DNA from: Tsuneonella troitsensis
GTDB taxonomy: Bacteria > Pseudomonadota > Alphaproteobacteria > Sphingomonadales > Sphingomonadaceae
Length of the DNA stretch: 64,000 nt
Assembly: GCF_001441535.1 (NCBI RefSeq)
Contig: NZ_LMAU01000001.1
Coordinates: 434,001 to 498,000 of the forward strand
Reading direction: 5' to 3'
This document shows positions 54,158-63,284 of this stretch, piece by piece. A program made the position numbers and the translations under genes. Positions within the stretch are counted from its first letter, which is position 1, and the number at the start of each line of letters is the position of its first letter. Below the pieces are notes generated by a model, which saw only the letters and a program-made list of their open reading frames with translations, did not search any database and was not told where the DNA came from.

Positions 54158-55738
54158 ATGGCGACACAGCAGTTACCGCACGGCGATTCCGCCGGCACTT
54201 TCCTGGGGCACCCGAAAGGGTTGTTCATGCTCTTCTTCGCCGAGATGTGGGAGCGGTTCTCCTACTACGGCATGCGGGCGCTGCTGATATTCTACCTGAC
54301 CAAGCACTGGCTGTACTCGGACAGCGAGGCAGGCCTCATCTACGGTGCATACACCGCGCTGGTCTACATCACCCCCGTCGTGGGCGGCTACCTGGCCGAT
54401 CGGTACCTGGGGCAGCGCAAGGCGGTCCTCTTTGGCGCCGTCCTGCTGACGCTGGGCCACTTCTTCATGGCGTTCGAGGGAGAGCCGGCCGCCGGCAGCA
54501 CCGACAACCCGGTGATCTACGTGTTCTGGCTGGCGCTGGCGCTGATCATCGTGGGTTCGGGCTTCCTGAAGGCGAACATCTCGGTGATCGTCGGTCAGCT
54601 CTATCCGCGCACCGACGTGCGCCGCGACGGCGCCTACACCATCTTCTACATGGGGATTAACCTCGGCGCGGCGATCGGCTCGCTGCTGTGCGGCTATATC
54701 GGCGAAACCTATGGCTGGTCCTACGGCTTCGGCCTTGCCGGCATCGGCATGCTGATGGGCCTGGTGGTGTTCGTCTGGGGCAAGCCGCTGCTGCTTGGCC
54801 GGGGCGAGCCGCCCAAGCCTCTCGCCAAGGGGACCGAATGGTCGATGTACGGCGCCGGCCTCGTGTTGGTCGGCCTGTGCTGGCTGGCGATCCAGTACCA
54901 GAGCATGGTCGGCTGGTTGCTGCTCGTTTTCGGCGGCGCGCTGGTGGCCTACGTGCTGTTTACCGCGGTCTTCAAGTTGGCGGCGGAAGAGCGTGACCGT
55001 ATCCTTGCGGCGCTGTTCCTGATCATCACCTCGATCGTGTTTTGGGCACTGTTCGAACAGGCCGGGTCGAGCCTCAACCTGTTCACCGACCGGCACGTCG
55101 ATCGCGGGGGAGTTCCCGCATCGGTATTCCAGTCGATCAACGCGATCTACATCATCCTGCTCGCGCCGATCTTCGCCACGATGTGGACGGTGATGGGGCG
55201 CAAGGGCATCGAGCCGTCGACGCCGTTTAAGTTCGGCCTGGCGGTGGTCCAGGTGGGCCTCGGCTTCCTCGTGCTGGTGTGGGGCGCAAGCTCCGTCGGC
55301 ATCGACGTGCCGACCCCGGTGATCTTCATCTTCCTGATCTATCTGCTGCACACGACTGGCGAGCTCTGCCTCAGCCCGGTGGGCCTGTCGGCGATGGCGC
55401 GTCTGGCGCCGGCGCACATGGCGTCGCTGATCATGGGCGTGTGGTTCTTCGCGTCGGCCACCGGCAACTTCGCCGCCGGCCTGATCGCGGCGGCGACCGG
55501 GGCGGAAGGCGTGGGCGAGGAAGCCGGCAAGCAGGTCGTGCTCGACGTCTATTCGACCGTCGGCTGGTTCGCGATCGGCGTGGGTGTCGTGGTCCTGGTG
55601 ATCAGCCCGCTGATCAAGAAGCTGATGCACATCGACACGCTGCAGGACGACACTGTCGGCGACGACCTTGCCGGCCAGGCCGAAGGGCCGGGCGAGCCGC
55701 AGGGCGCCGGAATCCATCCGGCCCCGCGGCCGAACTGA
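54158..55738 (+). CDS. POT-family proton-coupled di-/tripeptide transporter
   Basis: 526 residues with about fourteen helices. The POT motif is FFAEMWERFSYYGMRALL (E29, ERFSYYG at 32-38), and YPRTDVRRDGAYTIFYMGINLGA forms the second signature. It imports small peptides with protons. Start ATG 54158; the alternative at 54134 adds a short leader. It is divergent from the GntR gene across 215 bp and precedes the amidohydrolase pair; peptide import may feed them, though this is speculative. Confidence 0.93.
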   Translation: MATQQLPHGDSAGTFLGHPKGLFMLFFAEMWERFSYYGMRALLIFYLTKHWLYSDSEAGLIYGAYTALVYITPVVGGYLADRYLGQRKAVLFGAVLLTLGHFFMAFEGEPAAGSTDNPVIYVFWLALALIIVGSGFLKANISVIVGQLYPRTDVRRDGAYTIFYMGINLGAAIGSLLCGYIGETYGWSYGFGLAGIGMLMGLVVFVWGKPLLLGRGEPPKPLAKGTEWSMYGAGLVLVGLCWLAIQYQSMVGWLLLVFGGALVAYVLFTAVFKLAAEERDRILAALFLIITSIVFWALFEQAGSSLNLFTDRHVDRGGVPASVFQSINAIYIILLAPIFATMWTVMGRKGIEPSTPFKFGLAVVQVGLGFLVLVWGASSVGIDVPTPVIFIFLIYLLHTTGELCLSPVGLSAMARLAPAHMASLIMGVWFFASATGNFAAGLIAAATGAEGVGEEAGKQVVLDVYSTVGWFAIGVGVVVLVISPLIKKLMHIDTLQDDTVGDDLAGQAEGPGEPQGAGIHPAPRPN

Positions 55739-55801
55739 CAACGCAATGGTGAAATCGGGGCGCGGGCAGAACCTGCGCCCCGCAATGTCTTCGGGGGCGC
55801 A

Positions 55802-57172
55802 ATGAATACGTTTCGACTGATGCTGACCGCGAGCTGCGCACTGGCACTCGCGGCCTGTTCCACCACCGAGGGGACCAACGATACCGCCAGCACGCGCGCG
55901 GCGACGGCGATCAACAAGGATCCTTATCCTTCCACCTACCGTCCGTACCCCGGCGCGCCGACCGCGCTCGTCGGCGCGACCGTGTTCGACGGCGCCGGCG
56001 GGCGGATCGAGGGCGGAACGGTGCTGTTCGACGGCGGCAAGGTGGTCGCAATCGGCGGCGCCGACCTCGCCATCCCGACGGGCTACACGCGGGTCGACGG
56101 CAGCGGCAAGTTCGTGACGCCGGGGATCATCGACATCCACTCGCACCTCGGCGACTATCCCTCGCCCGGCGTGTCCGCGCATTCGGACGGCAACGAGGCG
56201 ACCGACCCGACCACACCCGAAGTCTGGGCCGAACATTCGGTCTGGCCGCAGGACCCGGGCTTCAGCCGCGCGCTGGCGAACGGGGGCATCACCTCGCTGC
56301 AGATCCTGCCCGGCTCGGCCAACCTCATGGGCGGGCGTTCGGTCACGCTCAAGAACGTCGCCTCGCGCACGATCCAGGGGATGAAGTTCCCTGGCGCGCC
56401 CTATGGCATGAAGATGGCCTGCGGCGAGAATCCCAAGCGCGTCTATGGCGGCAAGGGGCGGATGCCTTCGACCCGGATGGGCAACTTGGCGGTCAATCGC
56501 CAGACCTGGCTCGATGCGAAGGCCGACGACGGCAAGAAGCGCAACCTCGCCACCGAAACGCTCAAAGGCGTGCTCGCGGGCGAGATCCTGATCCAGAACC
56601 ATTGCTACCGCGCCGACGAGATGGCGCTCGTCCTCGATATGGCGAAGGAGATGGGCTACAAGGTTGCCGCCTTCCACCACGCGGTCGAAAGCTACAAGAT
56701 CGCGGATCTGCTCAAGGCGAACGACGTGTGCAGCGCCATCTGGGCCGACTGGTACGGCTTCAAGATGGAAAGCTACGACGGCATTCCCGAAAACGCGGCC
56801 TACCTGCAGAACGCGGGCGCCTGCGTCGTTATCCACTCGGACGACGCGAACGGCATCCAGCGGCTGAACCAGGAAGCGGCCAAGGCGCAGGCCGCCGGGC
56901 GCCGCGTCGGGATCGAGATTCCCGACGAGACGGTGATCCGCTGGCTCACGCTCAACGCCGCCAAGGCGATGGGTATCGCCGATCTGACCGGCAGCCTGGA
57001 ACCGGGCAAGATGGCCGACGTGGTGCTGTGGAACGGCGATCCGCTGTCGGTCTATTCCCGCCCCGAGAAAGTCTGGATAGACGGCGCGCTGATGTACGAT
57101 GCGAACGATCCCAAACGCAGGCCGGTGAGCGACTTCGAGCTTGGCCAGCCCGGCGAAGGAGACGTGAAATGA
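55802..57172 (+). CDS. Amidohydrolase-superfamily lipoprotein
   Basis: 456 residues with a lipoprotein signal ending LAAC (Cys19), so it is probably attached to the outer membrane. The TIM-barrel amidohydrolase metal motif is TPGIIDIHSHLGDYP (His113, His115); further likely ligands are in ILIQNHCYRADEM, VAAFHHAVESYKI and VVIHSDDANG. C-terminal LEPGKMADVVLWNGDPLSVYS is a typical ending. Substrates of this branch are often N-acyl or imidazolone-type compounds, not determined here. It overlaps the second amidohydrolase gene by 4 bp (ATGA). Confidence 0.88.
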   Translation: MNTFRLMLTASCALALAACSTTEGTNDTASTRAATAINKDPYPSTYRPYPGAPTALVGATVFDGAGGRIEGGTVLFDGGKVVAIGGADLAIPTGYTRVDGSGKFVTPGIIDIHSHLGDYPSPGVSAHSDGNEATDPTTPEVWAEHSVWPQDPGFSRALANGGITSLQILPGSANLMGGRSVTLKNVASRTIQGMKFPGAPYGMKMACGENPKRVYGGKGRMPSTRMGNLAVNRQTWLDAKADDGKKRNLATETLKGVLAGEILIQNHCYRADEMALVLDMAKEMGYKVAAFHHAVESYKIADLLKANDVCSAIWADWYGFKMESYDGIPENAAYLQNAGACVVIHSDDANGIQRLNQEAAKAQAAGRRVGIEIPDETVIRWLTLNAAKAMGIADLTGSLEPGKMADVVLWNGDPLSVYSRPEKVWIDGALMYDANDPKRRPVSDFELGQPGEGDVK

Positions 57173-58542
57173 GCGCCCGCCTGCTGATCGGGACGGCGCT
57201 GCTCGCGCTGTCGACGCCGCTCGCGGCTCAGGATTTCGCCATCACCAACGCCACCGTCGCCACCGGTGACGGCAGCGATCCGGTGGTCGGCGGGACCGTC
57301 GTCGTGCGCGGCGGCAAGGTCGTCGCCGCAGGATCCGGCGTCGCCGTGCCCGCCGGGGTGCAGGCGATCGACGGGACGGGCAAATGGGTCACCCCCGGCG
57401 TGTTCGCCGCGGTGAGCGACCTCGGCCTCGCCGATTCCGAAGGCGTGTCCGAATCGAACGATACTTCGGCGCGCGGATCGCCGTTCGGGGCCGCGCTCGA
57501 CGTGTCGCCCGCGCTCAACCCGGCTTCGCAGCACGTGGCGGTGGCACGCGAGGCGGGGATTACCCGGGCCAGCGTCTATTCGTCGCCCACCGGCTCGATC
57601 TTCGGCGGCCAGGGGGCGATCGTCGATCTCGGCGCGGACGGCAACATGGTGGTGCGTCCGCGCGCGTTCCAGATCGTGACGCTGGGTGAGGCCGGCGCGC
57701 GGATCGCGGGCGGCAGCCGGGTCAGCGCCCATGCCCTGCTGCGCAACGCGCTGCGCGAATCGCGCCAGTACGGCAGCGATTCGCGGATCGTCGGCGGCGG
57801 GCGCAACGCGCCGCTCGAGACCGGGGACGACATTCCGGTCGATCCGCGGCTGGTCGACAATAGTGCCGAGCGCGACGACGTGCTGCTCACGCGGTTCGAC
57901 GCGGCGGCGCTGGTGCCCGTAGTGAACGGCAGCCAGCCGCTCTACGTCGTGGTCGAACGCGCGTCCGACATTCGTTCGGTGCTGGCGCTGCGCGGCGAGT
58001 TTCCGCGCCTGAAGCTGGTGCTGCTCGGCGCGAGCGAGGGCTGGATGGTGGCGAGCGACATCGCCGCCGCCGACGTGCCGGTGATCGCCGACCCGGTCGA
58101 CGATCTCCCGTCGAGCTTCGAACAGCTGGCCGCGACCCAGAGCAACGTGGGCCGGATGGTCCGCGCCGGGGTCAAGGTCGCGCTCGGGCGCCTGATCGGC
58201 ACTACCGGTGAGCAGCCCAAGAACCTGATGCAGTTCGCCGGCAACCTCGTCTCGCTCACCAGGGTGCCGGGCGCGACCGGGCTGTCGTGGGGTGAGGCGT
58301 TCGCCGCGATCTCGTCGATCCCGGCCGAGATCGCCGGGTTCGGTGATCGCTTCGGCGTGCTGAAGGCCGGTGCCGCGGGCGATCTCGTCGTCTGGGACGG
58401 CGATCCGCTCGAGGTATCGAGCGCGGCCGAGCGCGTGTTTATCGACGGGGTCGAACAGCCGCGCGGAAGTCACCAGAAGCGCCTGGGCGACCGCTACCGC
58501 GATCTCGACGAAAGCGACCTTCCCAAGGCCTACGACTGGTGA
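57169..58542 (+). CDS. Amidohydrolase-fold exported protein lacking the HxH metal motif
   Basis: 457 residues, signal peptide to about LAAQ. It is a paralogue of the gene before it: TNATVATGDGSDPVVGGTVV, IDGTGKWVTPGVFAAVSDLG and LKAGAAGDLVVWDGDPLEVS follow the same layout. Where the first protein has HSH, this one has V82-S83-D84, and its later segments VPVIADPVDDLP and LVLLGASEGWMV lack the usual histidines. It is probably not a metal hydrolase of normal type; it may form a complex with the first or bind ligand. Translation is coupled to that gene. Confidence 0.83.
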   Translation: MSARLLIGTALLALSTPLAAQDFAITNATVATGDGSDPVVGGTVVVRGGKVVAAGSGVAVPAGVQAIDGTGKWVTPGVFAAVSDLGLADSEGVSESNDTSARGSPFGAALDVSPALNPASQHVAVAREAGITRASVYSSPTGSIFGGQGAIVDLGADGNMVVRPRAFQIVTLGEAGARIAGGSRVSAHALLRNALRESRQYGSDSRIVGGGRNAPLETGDDIPVDPRLVDNSAERDDVLLTRFDAAALVPVVNGSQPLYVVVERASDIRSVLALRGEFPRLKLVLLGASEGWMVASDIAAADVPVIADPVDDLPSSFEQLAATQSNVGRMVRAGVKVALGRLIGTTGEQPKNLMQFAGNLVSLTRVPGATGLSWGEAFAAISSIPAEIAGFGDRFGVLKAGAAGDLVVWDGDPLEVSSAAERVFIDGVEQPRGSHQKRLGDRYRDLDESDLPKAYDW

Positions 58543-58555
58543 TCGGAGCGAACCG

Positions 58556-59074
58556 ATGAAACTGCGCCTTGCGGGAGAGAGCGGTGCCACGCTGGCGCTG
58601 GGGCTGGCGTTGATCGCCGGAGCGGCGGCGGTCGCGCAAGGGCCGGCCGACAGCCCGCCCGATCGCAGCCAGGACATGGCGTGGGTCAGCGCGCAACAGG
58701 CCGCGCTCGCCGAGCGGGCTGCGCAGCCCGGCTGGCAGATGCTGGAAGACGGCGTCCTGTTCCGCCGCGTGGCGGGGGACGGAAGCGGGCCGCGTCCGCT
58801 GGTCGATGACGTGGTGACGGTCCACTACACCGGGACTTTCGTCGACGGCACTGCGTTCGACAGTTCGGAAGGGGGAGAACCGGCTACTTTCCCGCTAGGC
58901 CGCCTGATCCCGGCATGGAAGATCGCCATTCCGCAGATGGGTGTGGGCGACACGATCGAGATCGCCGCGCCCGCGCCGGCGGCGTACGGAATGAAGGGCA
59001 AGGGGCCCATTCCCGGCGGCGCGACCTTGCTGTTCACCGTGCGCCTGCTCGACATCGGGGAAACCCCGAACTAG
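58556..59074 (+). CDS. FKBP-type peptidyl-prolyl isomerase, exported
   Basis: 172 residues. A hydrophobic N-terminus (about 10-28) suggests export. The FKBP domain reads DVVTVHYTGTFVDGTAFDSSEGG, FPLGRLIPAWKIAIPQMGVGDTIEI and AAYGMKGKGPIPGGATLLFTVRLL, a complete fold. It helps protein folding in the periplasm. It is 13 bp after the amidohydrolase pair and probably belongs to that operon. Confidence 0.9.
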   Translation: MKLRLAGESGATLALGLALIAGAAAVAQGPADSPPDRSQDMAWVSAQQAALAERAAQPGWQMLEDGVLFRRVAGDGSGPRPLVDDVVTVHYTGTFVDGTAFDSSEGGEPATFPLGRLIPAWKIAIPQMGVGDTIEIAAPAPAAYGMKGKGPIPGGATLLFTVRLLDIGETPN

Positions 59075-59139
59075 CGCGCGCTTGCAATCGGGTTGCGATC
59101 TGATACCTATGTTGACGCTGTTCACATAGGAGGCCTGCC

Positions 59140-59814
59140 GTGGACCCGATCGCCGAACTCGCCGCCGCTTCGCTCGCCTTCGTCGGCACGCACTTCGCCC
59201 TGTCGCACCCGCTGCGTGCGCCGCTGGTGGCGCGTTTGGGCGAGAAGGGCTTCCTGCCGGTCTATTCGCTGGTCGCCTTCGCCACACTGGGGTGGATGAT
59301 CCTGGCTTTCCGAGGCGCCCCGACGGCGGACCTGCCGGGTTCGGGCGAGATCGGCTGGATAGCCTCGACCCTGCTTACGGTCCCCGCGCTGCTGCTGTTC
59401 CTCGGCTCCCTGCGGAACAACCCGGCGCTTCCCGCCCCCGGCGCGATGGCCGCCGCCGCCCGAGAGCCGACGGGCGTCTTCGCGGTCACCCGCCACCCGA
59501 TGATGTGGGGCTTCGCGCTGTGGGCGCTGTCGCACATCGTGCTGTGGTGGAGCGTGCGGACGCTGATCGTGGCCGGCACGGTGCTGTTCCTCGCCCTCGT
59601 CGGCGCCCACATGCAGGATCGCAAGAAGGAAGCGCTGCTGGGTGCCGGCTGGACGGCATGGGAAGCCAGGACGAGCTACTGGCCGCGCTGGGGCAAGCTC
59701 CCCGGCGCGGGACTCGTCCTTTGGGCGATCACGCTCGCGCTATGGTTCGTCGTCACCTGGTCCCACATCCACGCCGCCGGAGTTCCGGCGGGCGTGTGGC
59801 GCTGGGTAGGCTAG
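59140..59814 (+). CDS. NnrU family membrane protein
   Basis: 224 residues with five to six membrane helices, started by a GTG at 59140 with AGGAGG upstream. VGTHFALSHPLRAPLVARLG at the start and VTRHPMMWGFALWALSH mid-protein are the NnrU signatures. NnrU is named from denitrification genes, but related proteins occur without them and a heme or carotenoid-type isomerase role (Z-ISO-like) has been proposed for the family. No denitrification gene is nearby. It is convergent with dxs, with only 1 bp between. Confidence 0.86.
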   Translation: MDPIAELAAASLAFVGTHFALSHPLRAPLVARLGEKGFLPVYSLVAFATLGWMILAFRGAPTADLPGSGEIGWIASTLLTVPALLLFLGSLRNNPALPAPGAMAAAAREPTGVFAVTRHPMMWGFALWALSHIVLWWSVRTLIVAGTVLFLALVGAHMQDRKKEALLGAGWTAWEARTSYWPRWGKLPGAGLVLWAITLALWFVVTWSHIHAAGVPAGVWRWVG

Positions 59815-59815
59815 G

Positions 59816-61750
59816 TCAGGCCCGCGCCTCTTCCACCCGCTGGTCGGTACCCGCGCTGTTGTGGCGCAGCGCCTTCAGCACGCAATCGACGATCTGCGGG
59901 GCGTTAAGGCCGGCCTCGTCGTATTGTTTCGCCGGATCGTCGTGGTCCTGGAACAGGTCGGGCAGGCGCATGGTGCGGATCTTGAGGCCTGCATCAAGCA
60001 GGCCCGCATCGCTGGCATGGGTCAGCACGTGCGCGCCGAGGCCGCCAATCGCGGCTTCCTCCACCGTCACGACCACTTCGTGGGTGCGCATCAGCCGGTC
60101 GATGAGGTCGGTATCGAGCGGCTTGGCAAAGCGCAGGTCGGCCACCGTCGTCGAAAGCCCCTTGGCCTCGAGCGCGTCGGCCGCCTTCATCGCTTCGGCG
60201 AGGCGGGTGCCGAGCGACAGGATCGCCACCTTGCTGCCTTCACGCACCACGCGGCCCTTGCCGATTTCAAGCAGCTGCGGCGTTTCGGGCAGGTCGACCC
60301 CGGTGCCGTTGCCGCGCGGATAGCGGAACGCGATCGGACCCGCGTCGTACTGCGCGGCGGTGTAGGTCATGTGGACGAGTTCGGCCTCGTCTGCGGCGGC
60401 CATCACCACCATGTTCGGCAGCGTGGCAAGATAGGTGACGTCGAACGACCCTGCGTGCGTGCAGCCGTCCGCGCCGACGAGCCCGGCACGGTCGATCGCG
60501 AAGCGCACCGGCAGGTTCTGGATCGCGACGTCGTGCACGACTTGGTCGAACGCGCGCTGCAGGAACGTGGAATAGATCGCGCAGAACGGGCGCATACCCT
60601 CGGCGGCGAGACCGGCGGCAAAGGTCACCGCGTGCTGTTCCGCGATGCCCACGTCGAAGGCTTTTGCGGGGTGCGCCTTGGCGAAGCGGTCGACCCCTGT
60701 GCCGCTGGGCATCGCGGCGGTTATCGCGCAGATCCGCGGGTCGGTGTCGGCCAGCTTGGTGAGCGTGTCGCCGAATACGTTCTGATAGGCGGGCGGGCCC
60801 CCGGCGCTCTTCTTCTGTTCGCCGGTGATGACGTCGAACTTCTGTACGCCGTGGTATTTGTCGGCGGAGTTTTCGGCGGGCGCGTATCCTTTGCCCTTCT
60901 TGGTAACGACATGGACCAGGATCGGGCCCTGTTCGCTGTCGCGCACGTTCTCCAGCACGGGGACCAGGTGGTCCAGGTTGTGCCCGTCGATCGGGCCGAC
61001 GTAGTAGAAGCCCAGCTCCTCGAACAGCGTGCCGCCGGTCACCATGCCGCGGGTGTATTCCTCGGCCTTTTCGAGGCCGTGGTGGACCCGGCGGCTGAGT
61101 TTCTTGGCAAGCTTGGAGGCCAGGCTGCGCAGACCGAGGTACTCGCTCGAGGAGACCATCCGCGCGAGGTAGGCGCTGAGGCCGCCGACCGGCGGCGCGA
61201 TCGACATGTCGTTGTCGTTGAGGATCACGACCAGGCGGTTGCCGGCCTGTTCGGCGTTGTTCATCGCCTCGTAGGCCATGCCGGCGCTCATCGCGCCGTC
61301 GCCGATCACCGCGATGCCCCGGGCGGGACGGTCCTGCAGCTTGTTGGCCATCGCAAAGCCGAGCGCGGCGGAGATCGAAGTGCTGGAGTGCGCCGCACCG
61401 AACGGGTCGTATTCGCTTTCCGAACGCTTGGTGAAGCCGGACAGGCCGCCGCCCTGGCGCAGGGTGCGGATGCGGTCGCGGCGACCGGTGATGATCTTGT
61501 GCGGATAGGCCTGGTGGCCCACGTCCCACACCAGCTTGTCGGTCGGCGTGTCGAACACATAGTGGATCGCGACGGTCAGTTCGACCACGCCCAACCCCGA
61601 TCCGAGGTGACCGCCGGTGGTGCCCACGGCACTGATCATTTCGGTCCGCAGCTCGTCGGCCAGCTGGCGGAGCTGGCCCGGTTCGAGCTTGCGGAGGTCT
61701 GCGGGTATGTCGACGGTGTCGAGCAGCGGCGTCTCGGGATGCGAATTCAT
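59816..61750 (-). CDS. dxs: 1-deoxy-D-xylulose-5-phosphate synthase
   Basis: 644 residues from ATG 61750. The thiamine site is [22 protein letters not shown] and [12 protein letters not shown]; the central segments [19 protein letters not shown] and [18 protein letters not shown] are intact. It condenses pyruvate and glyceraldehyde-3-phosphate in the first step of the MEP isoprenoid pathway, which supplies quinones and carotenoids. A 13-bp palindrome stands 39 bp upstream. Confidence 0.97.
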   Translation of the reverse strand: MNSHPETPLLDTVDIPADLRKLEPGQLRQLADELRTEMISAVGTTGGHLGSGLGVVELTVAIHYVFDTPTDKLVWDVGHQAYPHKIITGRRDRIRTLRQGGGLSGFTKRSESEYDPFGAAHSSTSISAALGFAMANKLQDRPARGIAVIGDGAMSAGMAYEAMNNAEQAGNRLVVILNDNDMSIAPPVGGLSAYLARMVSSSEYLGLRSLASKLAKKLSRRVHHGLEKAEEYTRGMVTGGTLFEELGFYYVGPIDGHNLDHLVPVLENVRDSEQGPILVHVVTKKGKGYAPAENSADKYHGVQKFDVITGEQKKSAGGPPAYQNVFGDTLTKLADTDPRICAITAAMPSGTGVDRFAKAHPAKAFDVGIAEQHAVTFAAGLAAEGMRPFCAIYSTFLQRAFDQVVHDVAIQNLPVRFAIDRAGLVGADGCTHAGSFDVTYLATLPNMVVMAAADEAELVHMTYTAAQYDAGPIAFRYPRGNGTGVDLPETPQLLEIGKGRVVREGSKVAILSLGTRLAEAMKAADALEAKGLSTTVADLRFAKPLDTDLIDRLMRTHEVVVTVEEAAIGGLGAHVLTHASDAGLLDAGLKIRTMRLPDLFQDHDDPAKQYDEAGLNAPQIVDCVLKALRHNSAGTDQRVEEARA

Positions 61751-61788
61751 GACGTTCGCTCTACACACGCCCGACGGGGCTGTCGATG

Positions 61789-61801
61789 AATGGTCACCAT
61801 T
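61789..61801. promoter_or_regulatory. Palindrome upstream of dxs
   Basis: AATGGT-C-ACCATT is a perfect 6-1-6 inverted repeat in the 81-bp gap between dxs and the Fur-family gene. It may be an operator for dxs. It does not match the Fur or Zur boxes I know. Confidence 0.4.
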
Positions 61802-61831
61802 GAAACCATGAGCAATCGATGAAATCGCGAC

Positions 61832-62293
61832 CTAGCGGCACTCGGCGCAGAGGCCGCGGATCTCGATCACCGGGCGCTCGGTCTTGAAATCGGCCGCCTC
61901 GGCAAGCGCGCGCACGGTCTTCGATACGGCGTCGTTGTCGATATGCGTCGCCTCGCCGCATTCGTCGCAGACCAGGAAGATGCAGTCGTGAAGGCAACCC
62001 GGGTGGCTGTTCGCGAGGTAGGCGTTGGACGATTCGACCCGCATGGCGAGGTTGTTGGTCACGAACAGGTCGAGGATGCGGTAGATCGAGTTGGGCGCGA
62101 TGCGCTTGCCGCGCTTGGCCGACACCTCGTCCGCGATGTCGTAAGCGCTGGCGGGCGTGGCATGGGTCGACAGGGCGTCGAAAACGTCGGCGCGCAAGTC
62201 GGTCCACTGCTCGCCGGCCTCGATCAACGCGGTTTCCGCGGCGCGGGCAAGGTCGTGCCCCGAATGTTCGTGATGATGATGCTGGGTGGCCAT
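61832..62293 (-). CDS. Fur-family regulator, Zur-like, with a His-rich N-terminus
   Basis: 153 residues from ATG 62293. The N-terminus HHHHEHSGHD binds metal readily and is unlike the plain start of Fur. The body has a winged-helix region (YDIADEVSAKRGKRIAPNSIYRILDLFVTNNLAMRVES), then cysteines at 100, 104, 109 and 112 (CDEC) and 149 and 152 (CAEC), the structural zinc site. The Zur assignment is tentative. It is on the same strand as dxs, 81 bp upstream. Confidence 0.84.
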   Translation of the reverse strand: MATQHHHHEHSGHDLARAAETALIEAGEQWTDLRADVFDALSTHATPASAYDIADEVSAKRGKRIAPNSIYRILDLFVTNNLAMRVESSNAYLANSHPGCLHDCIFLVCDECGEATHIDNDAVSKTVRALAEAADFKTERPVIEIRGLCAECR

Positions 62294-62349
62294 GGCAGGT
62301 ATGTAATGCCTGCCGCGCGCCAGCGCCAGACGCCGGGGGACTTCGCCCC

Positions 62350-63027
62350 TCAGTTCGGCGTGAAGCTGGCCTTGTATAGCGACGGGTACATGGACTTGAG
62401 CGCGCGGACCTTGGGCGCGTCCCAACGCACGATGTACGAATGGCGGGGATTCTTCTGCGCGAAATCCTGATGGTACGTCTCGGCGGGGTAGAACGCCTGT
62501 GCACGTTCGATCCCGGTCACGATGGGTCGCTTCCATTTGCCCGACGCGGCCATTTGCTTGAGGTACGCACTGGCAACGGTGCGCTGTTCATCGTTCAGCG
62601 GGACCAGCGCGGCGCGGTAATGCGCGCCCACGTCGGGCCCCTGCCGGTTCTTGAGCGTGGGATCGGCGACGACCGAAAAGAACACCTGCAACAACTGGTC
62701 GTAGCGGACGACGCGGGGATCGTAGGTAACCCGAACCGCCTCCGCATGGTCCGTGACGCCGGACGAAACGAGATCGTAGGTCGCCGAACGGGCCGTGCCG
62801 CCGTGGTAGCCGCTGACGGCGCTCGTGACGCCCTTCATGTGACTGAACACCGCTTCCACGCCCCAGAAGCATCCGCCCGCGAATACAGCGGTCCGGAGTC
62901 CGGGCTTCTCGGCGGCGATGCGCTTCGGCGCGGGGGCGGCGACGACCGCCTCTCCGGCCACGGCGGGCTGCTGGCAAGCGGTAAGCGCGAACCCTGCTAC
63001 GGCGAGGATCAGCGCAGCGCGGTTCAC
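62350..63027 (-). CDS. msrA: Peptide-methionine (S)-S-oxide reductase, lipoprotein type
   Basis: 225 residues from a GTG at 63027, which overlaps the previous stop (GTGA). The N-terminus is a lipoprotein signal ending LTAC (Cys18), so this MsrA probably acts in the periplasm. The catalytic cysteine is in GGCFWGVEAVF (Cys53); SGYHGGTARSATYDLVSSG and HAEAVRVTYDP complete the site. C-terminal resolving cysteines are not visible, so thiol recycling may differ. It repairs oxidised methionine. Confidence 0.9.
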   Translation of the reverse strand: MNRAALILAVAGFALTACQQPAVAGEAVVAAPAPKRIAAEKPGLRTAVFAGGCFWGVEAVFSHMKGVTSAVSGYHGGTARSATYDLVSSGVTDHAEAVRVTYDPRVVRYDQLLQVFFSVVADPTLKNRQGPDVGAHYRAALVPLNDEQRTVASAYLKQMAASGKWKRPIVTGIERAQAFYPAETYHQDFAQKNPRHSYIVRWDAPKVRALKSMYPSLYKASFTPN

Positions 63028-63185
63028 TTTGCCCGCGCGTCTGCGGGTGCCGAAACCGGTGCGGCCTGCGCCTGGGGGATGAGTTCCGCATTCATGCTCG
63101 GGGCAATCTGCCACACGACGAGGCCCGCGCCCAGCGCGAAACCGATGGCGAAATTGCGATAGAGATCGGGTTTGAACAGGCCCAT
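63024..63185 (-). CDS. Very small single-pass membrane protein
   Basis: 53 residues from ATG 63185 (an upstream ATG at 63218 also fits). It begins MGLFKPDLYRNFAIGFALGA, with one membrane helix (about 12-30), and ends in a short Ala/Pro-rich tail. Its stop overlaps the msrA start, so the two are coupled. No family is known to me, but the small sequence with MGLFKPDLYRNF looks conserved. Confidence 0.65.
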   Translation of the reverse strand: MGLFKPDLYRNFAIGFALGAGLVVWQIAPSMNAELIPQAQAAPVSAPADARAK

Positions 63186-63284
63186 GGCGTGGTCTTCTTT
63201 CGTCTGATTGCCGGACATGGTTAGACGGGCCGCTATTGCAACCGCCTTAATGCGCGGGTTGCGCACTGTTCAGGAAGGGGCGGG

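Noticed and set aside
54173-56836. 887-codon minus-strand frame opposite the peptide transporter and first amidohydrolase
   Set aside because: It spans two real genes on the other strand and has no recognisable domain; GC-rich genomes often produce such frames.
59140-59814. Denitrification gene cluster suggested by NnrU
   Set aside because: No nitrite or nitric-oxide reductase genes are present, and NnrU-type proteins occur outside denitrifiers.
59861-61789. 642-codon plus-strand frame opposite dxs
   Set aside because: Same reasoning: no domain and an exact complement of dxs.
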